46,010 bases of DNA. Source: Alcanivorax sp. 1008 (GTDB lineage: Bacteria > Pseudomonadota > Gammaproteobacteria > Pseudomonadales > Alcanivoracaceae). The stretch spans positions 1 to 46,010 of the forward strand of contig NZ_JAFMPS010000016.1 in NCBI RefSeq assembly GCF_020667895.1, given 5' to 3'. The position numbers were made by a program, and so were the translations under genes. Positions 7,388-15,942 of this stretch are shown here, piece by piece (position 1 is the first letter of the stretch; the number at the start of each line of letters is the position of its first letter). The notes beneath the pieces are model-generated. The model made no database searches. It was not told where the DNA came from and saw nothing but the letters and a program-made list of their open reading frames with translations.

Positions 7388-9718
7388 ATGAAAGGAGATA
7401 AATCAATCAGTCTTTTCCGAATGCAAGCCTTGGCAGCAGCCATTGGTCTGGCATCTGGTGCCGCTCATGCGGTCAATCCTGTGGTCACCAATCTGGATGA
7501 CACCGGGCCGGGCTCTTTCCGGGATGCGTTGGAGGCTGCTAATAACGACGAAGGCGCCGCGTCGACACTGACCTTCGCGGAGGGTCTGTCAGGCAATATC
7601 TCACTTCAGTCGTCGCTGCCGCCGATTAGCGACTCTTTGGAGATCATTGGTACTGGCATCACCGTTCGAGGCGGGCCAGACGTTGAGACCGCCGTAATTC
7701 AGTTTTTCGCTGAAAACGAAGAGACCTTCATAGTGCGAGGGCTATCCATTACTGACGGTGTTGAAGGCGGTCTGTATGCGTATCTTGACGGCGGTTCACT
7801 GCTGCTGGAGGACGTGGTCATCACTAACAATAGCGGAGGCCCTGGCATCGAGGTGCGTTCCGGTGATGTGGATGTTGTAAATAGCGTTATCTCAGGTAAC
7901 AGCAATCAGGTCGGTCCAGATGGACGCTATGGTGATGGTGGGGGCATCGATGCCAGATATGTGGATCTGGAAGTAGTTGGCTCCCAGATTACTGATAATG
8001 TTGCCGGGAGCCGGAGTGGTGAAGGTGGTGGTATTAATGTTCGCTACGGTTCACTGCTAATTGAAACCTCGGTGATCGACGGTAACACCGCAGGCCGTCG
8101 CGGTGGCGGTATTCGCCTGAATCAATATCAAGATGGGGAACTGACGGTTGTTGATTCCAGGATTTCTGGCAATGTCGCTGAGAATGGTGCCGGCATTAGT
8201 CTCTATTCATATGGAGGGGGTGACCTGGAGGTTCGTAACTCCTCCATTACCGGGAACCGCGCTGAGTCCTCGGATGATGGATATATAAAGGGGTTGGTTA
8301 AGAGAGGTAGTACCGCCGGAGGTGGTATCGAGTTCTACAGCGGTAGATATAGCGAGGGCTCTGTTCTGCTGGAAAACGCTGTAATCAAAAATAATAGCGC
8401 GGACTCTGCTGGCGGTCTGCAAATATCTTCTGAGTCGGTAGATATCGTCTCCAGCTTGATCGAGCAAAACAGTGCATCCGAAAGTAATGGTGGCTTTAGT
8501 ATTCGCGCCAATAGCTTGTCAATTTCCCAGTCTACGGTTACCGGGAATAGCGCGCCGGAAGGAGCTGCGGGTGAGATCTTCTCCCACTCGGAGTCCAGCG
8601 ACGGAATGTCTATCGATAGCAGCACTATTAGCGGTCATTCCAGTAACGATGGAAATGTGCTGAGTGTTAGCACCGGGGACTATGGATATATTGCCATCAG
8701 CAATTCGACAATTTCCGGTAACACGGCGCGAGATGCTGTGGTGGTGATAGGGGCAAGTCGTGACAACTACTCCTCCATTGATATTTCGAATTCCACGTTT
8801 TCAGGCAACAAAAGCACCAGTGCGCCCGCAGCCATCGAGTTGACTAACAACGATATTACGGTCATTCATTCGACCTTTGTGGACAACAAAGCTTCCAGTT
8901 CAGAGCTTTTCGATACGTCAGTGCAGTTAAGTATTCTGGACACAGATGAAGGTACCACCTCGGCGCAGTTGGTTAGGTCGGTATTCACTTCTGGCAATGA
9001 TGCTGAGGTGCAGATTGGCGGCAGTCAATTCGATTTCTATGAGGGTTACAGTTCGGGTTACAGCGTAAGTGCGGATTTTAGTACAGTAATTATGGCTAAT
9101 AACGTTGCAATTTCGGAAGGGAGTAGTAGCGAAGGAACGGTTACTGTGACTGATCCGCAGTTGGCGCCTTTGGGGTATCGTGGCGGCTTCACTCTGGTGC
9201 ATGAGCCGTTGCCGGGCAGTCCGGCAATCGATGCTGGCTCTGAAGGCTCGCGCCCGGATGATCGTGATCAGCGTGGTTTGGTCGGTAACTTTGGCAGTGG
9301 TGGAAACTCTGACCTGGGTTCCGTCGAAGTGGTCAGCAACACGCCGCCTCGCTTGGTCGTCAATTTGAGCAAGAAAATTGACGGTGTGCTGGGTGCCGAA
9401 ATTCCGGCGATTAGCGTGGCCGATGCGTTCGTTGACGATGAGGAAGATATTATCAGCGTTGTTGAGGTGTCTGGCCTGCCGGCTGGTCTTTTCTATGAAG
9501 GTGGAAATATTAGCGGCACTCTGGAAGCGGCCGGTACATTCGCCGTGACGGTGATCGTGACTGATGACAACGCCCGGCCACTAGAGGCGGTGGAGCAGTT
9601 CGCGGTTACTATCCCGGAGAAGAAGAGCTCCAGCGATAGCGAGTTTCTGGGTAGTGTTCCTGCCGGGTTCCTGGCGCTGCTGAGCTTTATGGCAATGCTG
9701 AGACGTCGTTATAGTTGA
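7388..9718 (+). CDS. Secreted right-handed beta-helix protein with choice-of-anchor-Q-like and Ig-like domains and C-terminal sorting-like tail (copy 2)
   Basis: 776 residues, the same architecture as copy 1: a nearly identical signal peptide (ending LASGAAHA), cap (DDTGPGSFRDAL), a long beta-helix rich in ISGN, ITGN and GGGI turns, choice-of-anchor-Q motif GSPAIDAG, Ig-like domain, and the tail hydrophobic stretch plus RRRYS. The beta-helix has diverged clearly from copy 1, with local insertions such as DGYIKGLVKRGS, whereas the last 180 or so residues are almost identical. The ATG at 7388 is preferred over a start at 7355 because it opens the signal peptide and has a GAGG element upstream. 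The 5' flank shares short blocks (GGTAGAA, TTCATTGAT) with that of copy 1, so the duplicated unit included the leader. No outer-membrane autotransporter barrel is present. Function unknown. Confidence 0.88.
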   Translation: MKGDKSISLFRMQALAAAIGLASGAAHAVNPVVTNLDDTGPGSFRDALEAANNDEGAASTLTFAEGLSGNISLQSSLPPISDSLEIIGTGITVRGGPDVETAVIQFFAENEETFIVRGLSITDGVEGGLYAYLDGGSLLLEDVVITNNSGGPGIEVRSGDVDVVNSVISGNSNQVGPDGRYGDGGGIDARYVDLEVVGSQITDNVAGSRSGEGGGINVRYGSLLIETSVIDGNTAGRRGGGIRLNQYQDGELTVVDSRISGNVAENGAGISLYSYGGGDLEVRNSSITGNRAESSDDGYIKGLVKRGSTAGGGIEFYSGRYSEGSVLLENAVIKNNSADSAGGLQISSESVDIVSSLIEQNSASESNGGFSIRANSLSISQSTVTGNSAPEGAAGEIFSHSESSDGMSIDSSTISGHSSNDGNVLSVSTGDYGYIAISNSTISGNTARDAVVVIGASRDNYSSIDISNSTFSGNKSTSAPAAIELTNNDITVIHSTFVDNKASSSELFDTSVQLSILDTDEGTTSAQLVRSVFTSGNDAEVQIGGSQFDFYEGYSSGYSVSADFSTVIMANNVAISEGSSSEGTVTVTDPQLAPLGYRGGFTLVHEPLPGSPAIDAGSEGSRPDDRDQRGLVGNFGSGGNSDLGSVEVVSNTPPRLVVNLSKKIDGVLGAEIPAISVADAFVDDEEDIISVVEVSGLPAGLFYEGGNISGTLEAAGTFAVTVIVTDDNARPLEAVEQFAVTIPEKKSSSDSEFLGSVPAGFLALLSFMAMLRRRYS

Positions 9719-9771
9719 TGTCTTTCCCGCGAGGGTAATAAAAAAGGGCCTGATATCAGGCCCTTTTTTTT
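9176..9771 (+). repeat. Near-identical 3' repeat block, copy B (partner at 6643-7236)
   Basis: Second copy of the block covering the choice-of-anchor-Q motif, Ig-like domain, C-terminal tail, stop codon and palindromic terminator. The two stop codons and downstream sequence (TGATGTCTTTCCCGC) are the same, so the similarity runs past the coding end. Confidence 0.9.
9740..9771 (+). terminator. Rho-independent terminator, copy 2 (probably bidirectional)
   Basis: The same palindrome GGGCCTGATATCAGGCCC (9746-9763) with an A tract before and eight T after (9764-9771). It sits between beta-helix copy 2 and the convergent oxygenase gene that ends at 9785, so it could terminate both transcripts. Confidence 0.92.
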
Positions 9772-9784
9772 GGCGCAGGTTTGG

Positions 9785-10396
9785 TTAGCGGTCGACCACC
9801 ATATTGAAGGCAATCGAGATGCGCGGCTTCTCCCCATAGTAGGGCGCAACCATATGGGTCAGGAAGGACGGGAATAGCAGCATTGTTCCGGCGGTGGGCT
9901 TGTAGCCAGTGGCAGGGGGGCGCTTCCACTCTCTGCCGAGCGGTAATGGATCAAAGAAAAGCACCTGGCCATCCAGTGAGTTCTGGTCGCTATCCTTGCC
10001 AGGCTCTCCCGCATCTACGTAAAAAACACCGGACCAAGTACAGGGGAGGTGCTCGTGTGGTGCATTCCAGTTGCCCCGGTAGTTGATGTTGGCCCATGCC
10101 GCAACCATGCGAATTTCTTTATACGGGCGGTCGTCTTCGAAGCTTTTTATAATGTTGGTGGCCACCTGAAGAATCCGGTGCATTAGCCACTTGCTGTCTG
10201 GGTGCTCGGTGAGGTGCAGGGTATCGCTGGAGTGCCAGCCGCCCTGATTGCTTCGGGTTATACCCTTGTCTTGATCCTTCAGGCGATAAAGATGTTGGGT
10301 GATTGATGGCGCTCGCGAGGAAAAATTGGGCAGCTTCTTTTCGTAGATCGGGATGCCGAAATGCCAGCGTGCGGTAACCGAACTTTTGCCACTCAT
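9785..10396 (-). CDS. TIGR02466-type putative Fe(II)/2-oxoglutarate oxygenase
   Basis: 203 residues resembling the 2OG-FeII_Oxy_5/TIGR02466 family, whose substrates are unknown. Visible family features are Asn111, His114-x-His116 followed by SGVFYVDAG, then LLFPSFLTHMV with distal His181, and Arg192 in PRISIAFN, which would hold the 2-oxoglutarate carboxylate. No signal peptide is seen. The start overlaps the stop of lpxH by four bases (ATGA), so translation is probably coupled and the gene is the last of the ppiB-ppiA-lpxH operon. It faces beta-helix copy 2 tail to tail across the shared terminator. With the hydroxylase domain at 1594-4620 it is the second putative oxygenase next to the beta-helix pair. 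Confidence 0.85.
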   Translation of the reverse strand: MSGKSSVTARWHFGIPIYEKKLPNFSSRAPSITQHLYRLKDQDKGITRSNQGGWHSSDTLHLTEHPDSKWLMHRILQVATNIIKSFEDDRPYKEIRMVAAWANINYRGNWNAPHEHLPCTWSGVFYVDAGEPGKDSDQNSLDGQVLFFDPLPLGREWKRPPATGYKPTAGTMLLFPSFLTHMVAPYYGEKPRISIAFNMVVDR

Positions 10397-11130
10397 TGGA
10401 GTTCTCCGATGGGGGATTCAATCAAGTTGTTGCCTTGGTGATCAGCGATGATAAACCATAGGGTATCGTTCCAGTCGCCCAGGACATAACGCTTCCCCGG
10501 GCCACTGGCGGTTTCAATGTCATGTACTGCCGGACGGTGAGTGTGGCCATGAATCATGTCTTTTACTGCGGCTTCATCTAATACGCGAAGTACTTCTGCA
10601 GGCGTCACATCCATGATGTTGTCCGCTTTGTTGGCATTGCCTTGCTGGCTCTGCATGCGCATGAACTGAGCGATCATGCGGCGTTCCTGTAAAGGTTTTG
10701 CCAGCATATCTTTTTGCCACGCTTCGTTGCGTACCATGGCCCGAAACTGCTGATATTTTTCATCCATGGTGCAAAGGCTATCACCGTGCAATAGCAGGGT
10801 GGGGCGACCATACAGGTCGACTACCGTGCCTTCGGCGAGCAGTGCGCCACCGCAGCGCTGGGCGAATTGTTCGCCGAGCATAAAGTCACGGTTGCCGTGC
10901 ATGAAATAGAGCTTGCCACCGGCGTCACTAAAGCGTCGGAATATGGCTTCGGCGCTTAGGTTGAACTCTGCATCATCGTCATCGCCGATCCAGGTCTCAA
11001 ACAGGTCGCCGAGCACATAGAGTGCTTCGGCTTTGCCCGCGTGCTCGGTGATCAGAGCATCCAGCGCATTCAGGTGGCGTGGGCGGGTGCTGTCCAGATG
11101 CAGATCGGAAATGAACAGGGTGTAACTCAT
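10393..11130 (-). CDS. lpxH: UDP-2,3-diacylglucosamine diphosphatase LpxH
   Basis: 245 residues, the normal LpxH length. The enzyme hydrolyses UDP-2,3-diacylglucosamine to lipid X and UMP in lipid A synthesis at the cytoplasmic face of the inner membrane. The calcineurin-like metallophosphoesterase signature is complete: D9-x-H11 (SDLHL), GD at 41-42, GNRD at 79-82, HGD at 115-117 and HGHTHRP at 194-200. The start overlaps the end of ppiA by four bases and its stop overlaps the next gene by four bases, so it lies in the middle of a tightly coupled operon, as the ppiB-lpxH pairing often does in gammaproteobacteria. Confidence 0.96.
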   Translation of the reverse strand: MSYTLFISDLHLDSTRPRHLNALDALITEHAGKAEALYVLGDLFETWIGDDDDAEFNLSAEAIFRRFSDAGGKLYFMHGNRDFMLGEQFAQRCGGALLAEGTVVDLYGRPTLLLHGDSLCTMDEKYQQFRAMVRNEAWQKDMLAKPLQERRMIAQFMRMQSQQGNANKADNIMDVTPAEVLRVLDEAAVKDMIHGHTHRPAVHDIETASGPGKRYVLGDWNDTLWFIIADHQGNNLIESPIGELQ

Positions 11131-11723
11131 AGCGTTGTCTTTTCTGCCTTGGGCGGCACGATACGCGTGGCACTATTAATCAGTACTGGCATGATCGGCA
11201 CGTCCGGTACCGGATATCCGTTCAGGCGGCCTTGGCCAGTGCGTGTGCTACTGATCCGGTCAACCACGTCCATGCCCTCAACGACCTTGCCAAATACAGC
11301 GTAGCCCCAGCCGTCTGGAGTCTGGCCACGATGATCCAGTGAGCGGTTGTCAACGGTGTTGATAAAGAACTGGGCGGTAGCGGAGTGAGGGTCGAGGGTG
11401 CGCGCCATGGCAATGGTGCCACGGGTATTACGCAGACCGTTATTGGCTTCATTAGCCAACGGCGCCTTGGTTGGCTTTTGCTGATACTGCTGGTCGAAGC
11501 CGCCACCCTGAATCATGAATCCGGGAATAACCCGATGAAACACGGTGCCGCTGTAAAAGCCCTCATCAACGTAGCTTAAAAAGTTAGCCACGCTGTTGGG
11601 GGCTTTTTCGGCATCCAACTCCAGAACAATTTTGCCCAAACTGGTATCCAGCTCGACCCGCGGAGCGGTGTCGGCCAGCGCCGGTAAGGACAGGGAGAGC
11701 AGGGCGGCTAATAACCAGCGCAT
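11127..11723 (-). CDS. ppiA: Exported cyclophilin-type peptidyl-prolyl cis-trans isomerase
   Basis: 198 residues. It begins with a short signal peptide ([17 protein letters not shown]) and continues as a cyclophilin that isomerises X-Pro bonds, so it should act in the periplasm. Core motifs are [13 protein letters not shown], the ATAQFFIN strand and [17 protein letters not shown]. It is two bases downstream of ppiB and overlaps lpxH by four bases. It is paralogous to the adjacent cytoplasmic ppiB. The symbol is assigned from the signal peptide and family, not from a diagnostic residue. Confidence 0.9.
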   Translation of the reverse strand: MRWLLAALLSLSLPALADTAPRVELDTSLGKIVLELDAEKAPNSVANFLSYVDEGFYSGTVFHRVIPGFMIQGGGFDQQYQQKPTKAPLANEANNGLRNTRGTIAMARTLDPHSATAQFFINTVDNRSLDHRGQTPDGWGYAVFGKVVEGMDVVDRISSTRTGQGRLNGYPVPDVPIMPVLINSATRIVPPKAEKTTL

Positions 11724-11725
11724 GA

Positions 11726-12223
11726 TCAGCCCTCCACAATCTCGGCGGACTCAATCAGTACTGTATCCTTCGGCACATCCCGGTGGAAACCACTTGTGCC
11801 GGTGGGAACAGCTTTGATCTTGTTGAGCACGTCCAGACCATCGACCACTTTGCCGAACACGGCATAGCCCCAACCATCTTGAGACTGGGCTTTATCGAGG
11901 AAATGGTTGTCGGCCACATTGATGAAAAATTGCGCAGTGGCGGAGTGCGGATCAGAGGTGCGCGCCATGGCTACGGTGCCCACCAGGTTGGACAGGCCAT
12001 TGGCGGCTTCATTCTTGATCGGCGCTTTAGTCGGCTTCTGGTCCATTTTCTCGGTGAAACCACCGCCCTGAACCATGAAGTTGCTGATCACCCGGTGAAA
12101 AATGGTGCCATTATAAAACCCTTCGTTAACGTAGCTGACGAAATTAGCCACGGTTTCCGGGGCTTTTTCGGCGTCCAGTGCCAGGGTGATGTCTCCGTAG
12201 GTGGTACGCAGCAGCGCTTTCAT
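11726..12223 (-). CDS. ppiB: Cytoplasmic cyclophilin PpiB
   Basis: 165 residues, a complete cytoplasmic cyclophilin with no signal peptide. Motifs: [44 protein letters not shown]. The ATG at 12223 is chosen because AAAGGAG stands about 6 bases before it and PpiB proteins start at this [11 protein letters not shown] strand; a longer open frame to 12478 runs into the glnS gene on the other strand and is not credible. It is the first gene of the four-gene minus-strand operon and is divergent from glnS across a 78-base gap. Confidence 0.94.
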   Translation of the reverse strand: MKALLRTTYGDITLALDAEKAPETVANFVSYVNEGFYNGTIFHRVISNFMVQGGGFTEKMDQKPTKAPIKNEAANGLSNLVGTVAMARTSDPHSATAQFFINVADNHFLDKAQSQDGWGYAVFGKVVDGLDVLNKIKAVPTGTSGFHRDVPKDTVLIESAEIVEG

Positions 12224-12238
12224 GGCGGCTCCTTTGCT

Positions 12239-12266
12239 TTGACGGGAAAGGGCTGCACTGTACACT
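12239..12266 (+). promoter_or_regulatory. Candidate sigma-70 promoter for glnS
   Basis: TTGACG (12239-12244) and TACACT (12261-12266) are separated by 16 bases and point toward glnS, whose ATG is at 12302. The -35 half lies just inside the upstream region of the divergent ppiB gene. This is a match by eye only. Confidence 0.45.
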
Positions 12267-12301
12267 AGCCTCCCTTCGATTTCAGCCGGTTCCGACCCAC
12301 T

Positions 12302-13960
12302 ATGACTGACCAGAATGCTGCGCCTACCAACTTTATCCGTCAGCTGATCGACCGTGATCTGGCCGAGGGGCGACAGACCGGGGTGGTCACCCGGTTCCCG
12401 CCGGAGCCCAATGGCTATCTGCATATTGGCCATGCCAAGTCGATCTGCCTGAACTTCGGTCTGGCGCGGGACTATCAAGGGCAGTGCAACTTGCGTTTTG
12501 ATGATACCAATCCGGAGAAAGAGTCCGAGGAGTACGTCGACGCCATTACCCGTGATGTTAGCTGGCTGGGTTTTGAATGGGCCGGCGAGATCCGTTATGC
12601 CTCAAGCTATTTTGACCAGATCCATGATTGTGCCGTTGAGCTGATCAACAAGGGTCTGGCCTATGTTGATGAGCTGAACGCGGAGCAGATGCGTGAGTAT
12701 CGCGGCACCCTGAAAGAGCCGGGTAAGCCCAGCCCATTCCGTGACCGCTCCGTGGCAGAGAATCTGGAGATGTTCGGCAAGATGCGCGCCGGGCAGATCG
12801 ATGAGGGTGCGGCGGTGCTGCGCGCAAAGATCGATATGGCCAGCCCGAATATGAATATGCGCGATCCCGTGTTGTACCGGGTTCGCAAGGTGCATCACCA
12901 CCAGACCGGCGATAAGTGGTGCATCTATCCCATGTATGACTTTACCCACCCGATTTCCGATGCTTTGGAAGGAGTGACCCACAGCCTTTGCACGCTGGAA
13001 TTTGAAGCGCACCGGCCTTTGTATGACTGGGTGATCGAACATTGCACCCTGCCCGCCGTGCCCAAACAGACTGAGTTTGCCCGCCTGAATCTGAATTACA
13101 CCGTCACCAGCAAGCGCAAGCTCAAGCAGTTGGTGGATGAGGGGCATGTATCGGGCTGGGATGATCCGCGCATGCCCACCATTGCTGGCCTGCGTCGTCG
13201 TGGCTATACGCCTGCCAGTCTGCGCAAGTTCTGTGACATGGTGGGCGTGGCCCGGGCCGACTCCACTGTTGATATGGCCATGCTGGAATCCGCCATTCGT
13301 GACGACCTGAACCAGAATGCGCCGCGGGCTTTTTGCGTGCTGCGCCCGCTCAAGGTGGTGATTGAAAACTGGGACGCGGACAAGGTGGAAATTCTTAATG
13401 GCCCGGTGCACCCGCAGAATGATGACATGGGTACCCGGCCGATTCCGATGACCCGTGAGGTGTGGATCGATCGGGAGGATTTTCTTGAGGAGGCGAACAA
13501 GAAATACAAGCGCTTGGTGCTCGGCGATGAAGTGCGCCTGCGCTATGGCTATGTGATCCGCGCCAATAAAGTGATTCGTGATGCCAGTGGCGAGATTAGT
13601 GAAATTCGTTGCAGCTATGACCCGGACACCCTCGGCAAAAACCCGGAGGGGCGCAAGGTACGCGGAGTTATTCACTGGGTGTCGGCAAGCCGCAATGGGG
13701 CTTGCGAAGTGCGCCAGTATGATCGTTTGTTTACCGAAGCCAATCCGGACAAAGTTGAAGAGGGCAAAACCTTCCTCGACACCATCAACCCGCAGTCGCT
13801 GACCGTATTTGCCGATGCGGTGGTCGAGGAGTCGTTGGCCGGTGCCTCGGTGGGCCAGGGCTTCCAGTTTGAGCGTGAGGGATACTACGCCGTCGACCCG
13901 GATAGCAGTGCGGGCAAGCTGGTGTTCAACCTGACCGTTGGCCTGCGGGAGTCTTTCTAA
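12302..13960 (+). CDS. glnS: Glutaminyl-tRNA synthetase
   Basis: 552 residues, the standard class I synthetase length; it charges tRNA-Gln with glutamine using ATP. The HIGH motif is present at 41-44 in [15 protein letters not shown], and the KMSKS-type loop appears as TSKRKLKQL near residue 268. The sequences FDDTNPEKE and HSLCTLEF are typical of GlnRS rather than GluRS. The C-terminal anticodon-binding beta barrels are complete through the GYYAVD strand. It is divergent from ppiB. Presence of GlnRS agrees with a gammaproteobacterium. Confidence 0.98.
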   Translation: MTDQNAAPTNFIRQLIDRDLAEGRQTGVVTRFPPEPNGYLHIGHAKSICLNFGLARDYQGQCNLRFDDTNPEKESEEYVDAITRDVSWLGFEWAGEIRYASSYFDQIHDCAVELINKGLAYVDELNAEQMREYRGTLKEPGKPSPFRDRSVAENLEMFGKMRAGQIDEGAAVLRAKIDMASPNMNMRDPVLYRVRKVHHHQTGDKWCIYPMYDFTHPISDALEGVTHSLCTLEFEAHRPLYDWVIEHCTLPAVPKQTEFARLNLNYTVTSKRKLKQLVDEGHVSGWDDPRMPTIAGLRRRGYTPASLRKFCDMVGVARADSTVDMAMLESAIRDDLNQNAPRAFCVLRPLKVVIENWDADKVEILNGPVHPQNDDMGTRPIPMTREVWIDREDFLEEANKKYKRLVLGDEVRLRYGYVIRANKVIRDASGEISEIRCSYDPDTLGKNPEGRKVRGVIHWVSASRNGACEVRQYDRLFTEANPDKVEEGKTFLDTINPQSLTVFADAVVEESLAGASVGQGFQFEREGYYAVDPDSSAGKLVFNLTVGLRESF

Positions 13961-14007
13961 CCTCTGGCGTGGCTGTCGTAGCGACCGCCGCTGCCGTGGA
14001 GAATCGT

Positions 14008-15105
14008 TTGAAGCAGGTAGATGTCATTGTTGTCGGAGCAGGGCAGGCCGGTTGTGCCGCTGCCTATGATCTGGCCAGTGCCGGCCTGACGGTGCTGATG
14101 CTTGATCGTCATGCTGGCACCGGGCATAAACCTTGCGCCGGTGGGGTCACTGAGAAAGCCCGCCGCTTATATCGTTTTCCCCTTGATAGCGTGGTTCGCG
14201 AAACCGTATCGCAGATGCAGATGAGCCTGTATCAGAAGTTGGAAACACCATTTGCCGCCGATACGCCGTTTTGCCTGATGACCCATCGTCCAGAGCTGGA
14301 CCAGCTATGTCGTGAGCAGGCCCAGCAGGCTGGCGCCTCATTAACCATTGTTCGGCATATTTCCGGGTTTCAGAGTCACTCCGATGGCATTGTCCTGACT
14401 GTGGACGGCGAGCAGATTGGCGCACGCTATCTGATTGGTGCGGATGGTGCCCATGGTGCGGTGCGCCGTCTGGCCTTTGGTGGTGGCGCTCGACATGGTG
14501 CCATGGCCATTGAGGGTTTGCTTAGTCGTGAGCACTGCAGCCGCTATCCGCAAACCACCTTTGATTTTGGTGTGGTGCGCGGTGGTTATGGCTGGATGTT
14601 TCCCAAGGGCGATCATGTCAATGTGGGGCTTTATACTCGTACCCAGTCTGGCGGCACAGTCGATCGTCATGCGTTGGCAGATTACGCTCGTCAGCGTTTG
14701 GGTTCCGATGCGCTGACCCATGTGCAGGGTTTTCCGCTGGGCACCTGGGGCCATCAGCAACGCCTGGCCGCCGGACGAGTGTTGTTGGTGGGGGATGCTG
14801 CCGGCTTTACCGAGCCTCTGTTGGGCGAGGGCATATACGGCGCCGTATTAAGTGGCCAACGTGCAGCGACAGCTATTCTTTCAGGCCACGACGTGGCGGC
14901 GAACTATATTGCCGATATTGATCGCTGGCGCAGTGAGCTGCGCCGCGTGCACCCCATAGCGGCGGTCTTTTATTCCACCTTGCCGCTGAGTTTTGGTGTG
15001 CTCAAGCACGGCGTGCGCCGGCCGTTGATGAAGGGCTATGCCAACGGTCTAACGCTGGTGCAGAGCAAACGACTTTTCTTCGGTGCACATTTCACTCAGG
15101 CGTAA
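14008..15105 (+). CDS. FAD-dependent geranylgeranyl-reductase-family oxidoreductase
   Basis: 365 residues from a TTG at 14008, which has GGAG six bases upstream and starts directly at the Rossmann strand KQVDVIVVGAGQAG; GTG codons at 13969 and 13996 are alternatives with poorer ribosome sites. The GxGxxG loop is at 10-15, followed by KPCAGGVTEKA, typical of the geranylgeranyl reductase / digeranylgeranylglycerophospholipid reductase family, and the second FAD motif GRVLLVGDAAGF...PLLGEGIYGA. The family reduces isoprenoid double bonds or handles related hydrophobic substrates; the substrate here is unknown. It lies between glnS (48 bases) and rluF (3 bases), so is probably cotranscribed with rluF. 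Confidence 0.8.
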   Translation: MKQVDVIVVGAGQAGCAAAYDLASAGLTVLMLDRHAGTGHKPCAGGVTEKARRLYRFPLDSVVRETVSQMQMSLYQKLETPFAADTPFCLMTHRPELDQLCREQAQQAGASLTIVRHISGFQSHSDGIVLTVDGEQIGARYLIGADGAHGAVRRLAFGGGARHGAMAIEGLLSREHCSRYPQTTFDFGVVRGGYGWMFPKGDHVNVGLYTRTQSGGTVDRHALADYARQRLGSDALTHVQGFPLGTWGHQQRLAAGRVLLVGDAAGFTEPLLGEGIYGAVLSGQRAATAILSGHDVAANYIADIDRWRSELRRVHPIAAVFYSTLPLSFGVLKHGVRRPLMKGYANGLTLVQSKRLFFGAHFTQA

Positions 15106-15108
15106 CCT

Positions 15109-15915
15109 ATGAGCGAATCTTCCGGCACTCGCCTGAATAAATTTATCAGTGATACCGGCATCTGCTCGCGTCGTGAGGCGGATCGTCTGATCGAAGAAGG
15201 GCAGGTGCGCATTAATGGCCAGGTTGCGTTAATGGGTACACGGGTCGCCGATGGTGACCAGGTGATGGTGCATGGCAAGCCGCTGCGGGCGAAGCCAAAA
15301 GCGGTCTACCTGGCCTACAACAAGCCGGTTGGAATTACCTGCACCACAGACCGGCAGGTGCAGGGCAATATCGTTGATGCGGTACGTTATCCGCAGAGAA
15401 TCTTTCCCATTGGTCGACTGGATAAACCCTCTGAGGGCCTTATCCTGCTGACCAACGATGGCGATATCGTCAATAAAATCCTGCGTGCTGGCAACGCTCA
15501 CGAAAAGGAATATGTGGTGACCGTCGACAAGGCTTTTAGTGATGAATTTGTCCGCCGTATGTCGGCGCCGATTCCGATTCTCGGCACCATGACCAAGCCC
15601 TGCAAGGTACGTCAGGTGTCCGCTGATACATTCAATATTGTCCTGACGCAGGGATTAAACCGGCAGATTCGGCGTATGACCGAGTATCTTGGCTATAACG
15701 TGGTGCGCCTCAAACGGGTGCGAATCATGAATGTGCGTCTGGGTGGGTTGCGCGCCGGACAGTGGCGTGAGCTTAGTGCGGCAGAGATGGCCCTGATCGA
15801 CCAGATGGTGGCCGGCTCGAGTAAAACTGAAGAGGCCAGCCGAGTGGGGAAGCCGGCACACAAACCCCCGCATAAGTCCGCAAACAGGCCTGCAAACAAG
15901 GGTCGCCGACGCTAG
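15109..15915 (+). CDS. rluF: 23S rRNA pseudouridine synthase RluF
   Basis: 268 residues. An N-terminal S4 RNA-binding domain (LNKFISDTGICSRREAD) is followed by an RsuA-type pseudouridine synthase domain. The catalytic Asp105 lies in IGRLDKPSEGL. The segments YNKPVGITCTT, NKILRAGNAHEKEY, VPILGT-like IPILGTMTK and QGLNRQIRRM fit RluF, which modifies U2604 of 23S rRNA, better than RsuA or RluB. A Lys/Pro/His-rich basic tail (about 238-268) extends beyond the catalytic domain and probably binds RNA. It starts three bases after the reductase stop and converges on the AraC-type gene. Confidence 0.92.
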   Translation: MSESSGTRLNKFISDTGICSRREADRLIEEGQVRINGQVALMGTRVADGDQVMVHGKPLRAKPKAVYLAYNKPVGITCTTDRQVQGNIVDAVRYPQRIFPIGRLDKPSEGLILLTNDGDIVNKILRAGNAHEKEYVVTVDKAFSDEFVRRMSAPIPILGTMTKPCKVRQVSADTFNIVLTQGLNRQIRRMTEYLGYNVVRLKRVRIMNVRLGGLRAGQWRELSAAEMALIDQMVAGSSKTEEASRVGKPAHKPPHKSANRPANKGRRR

Positions 15916-15942
15916 CCAGCTGCGCCGCAATCCATATGGCAA

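Noticed and set aside
4846..9718. Autotransporter (type V) assignment for the beta-helix proteins
   Set aside because: No C-terminal 12-strand barrel; the end is instead a short hydrophobic segment with a basic tail.
12602..13675. A 357-codon open frame antisense to glnS
   Set aside because: It lies entirely inside the recognised glnS gene, has no family motifs, and is a codon-bias shadow.
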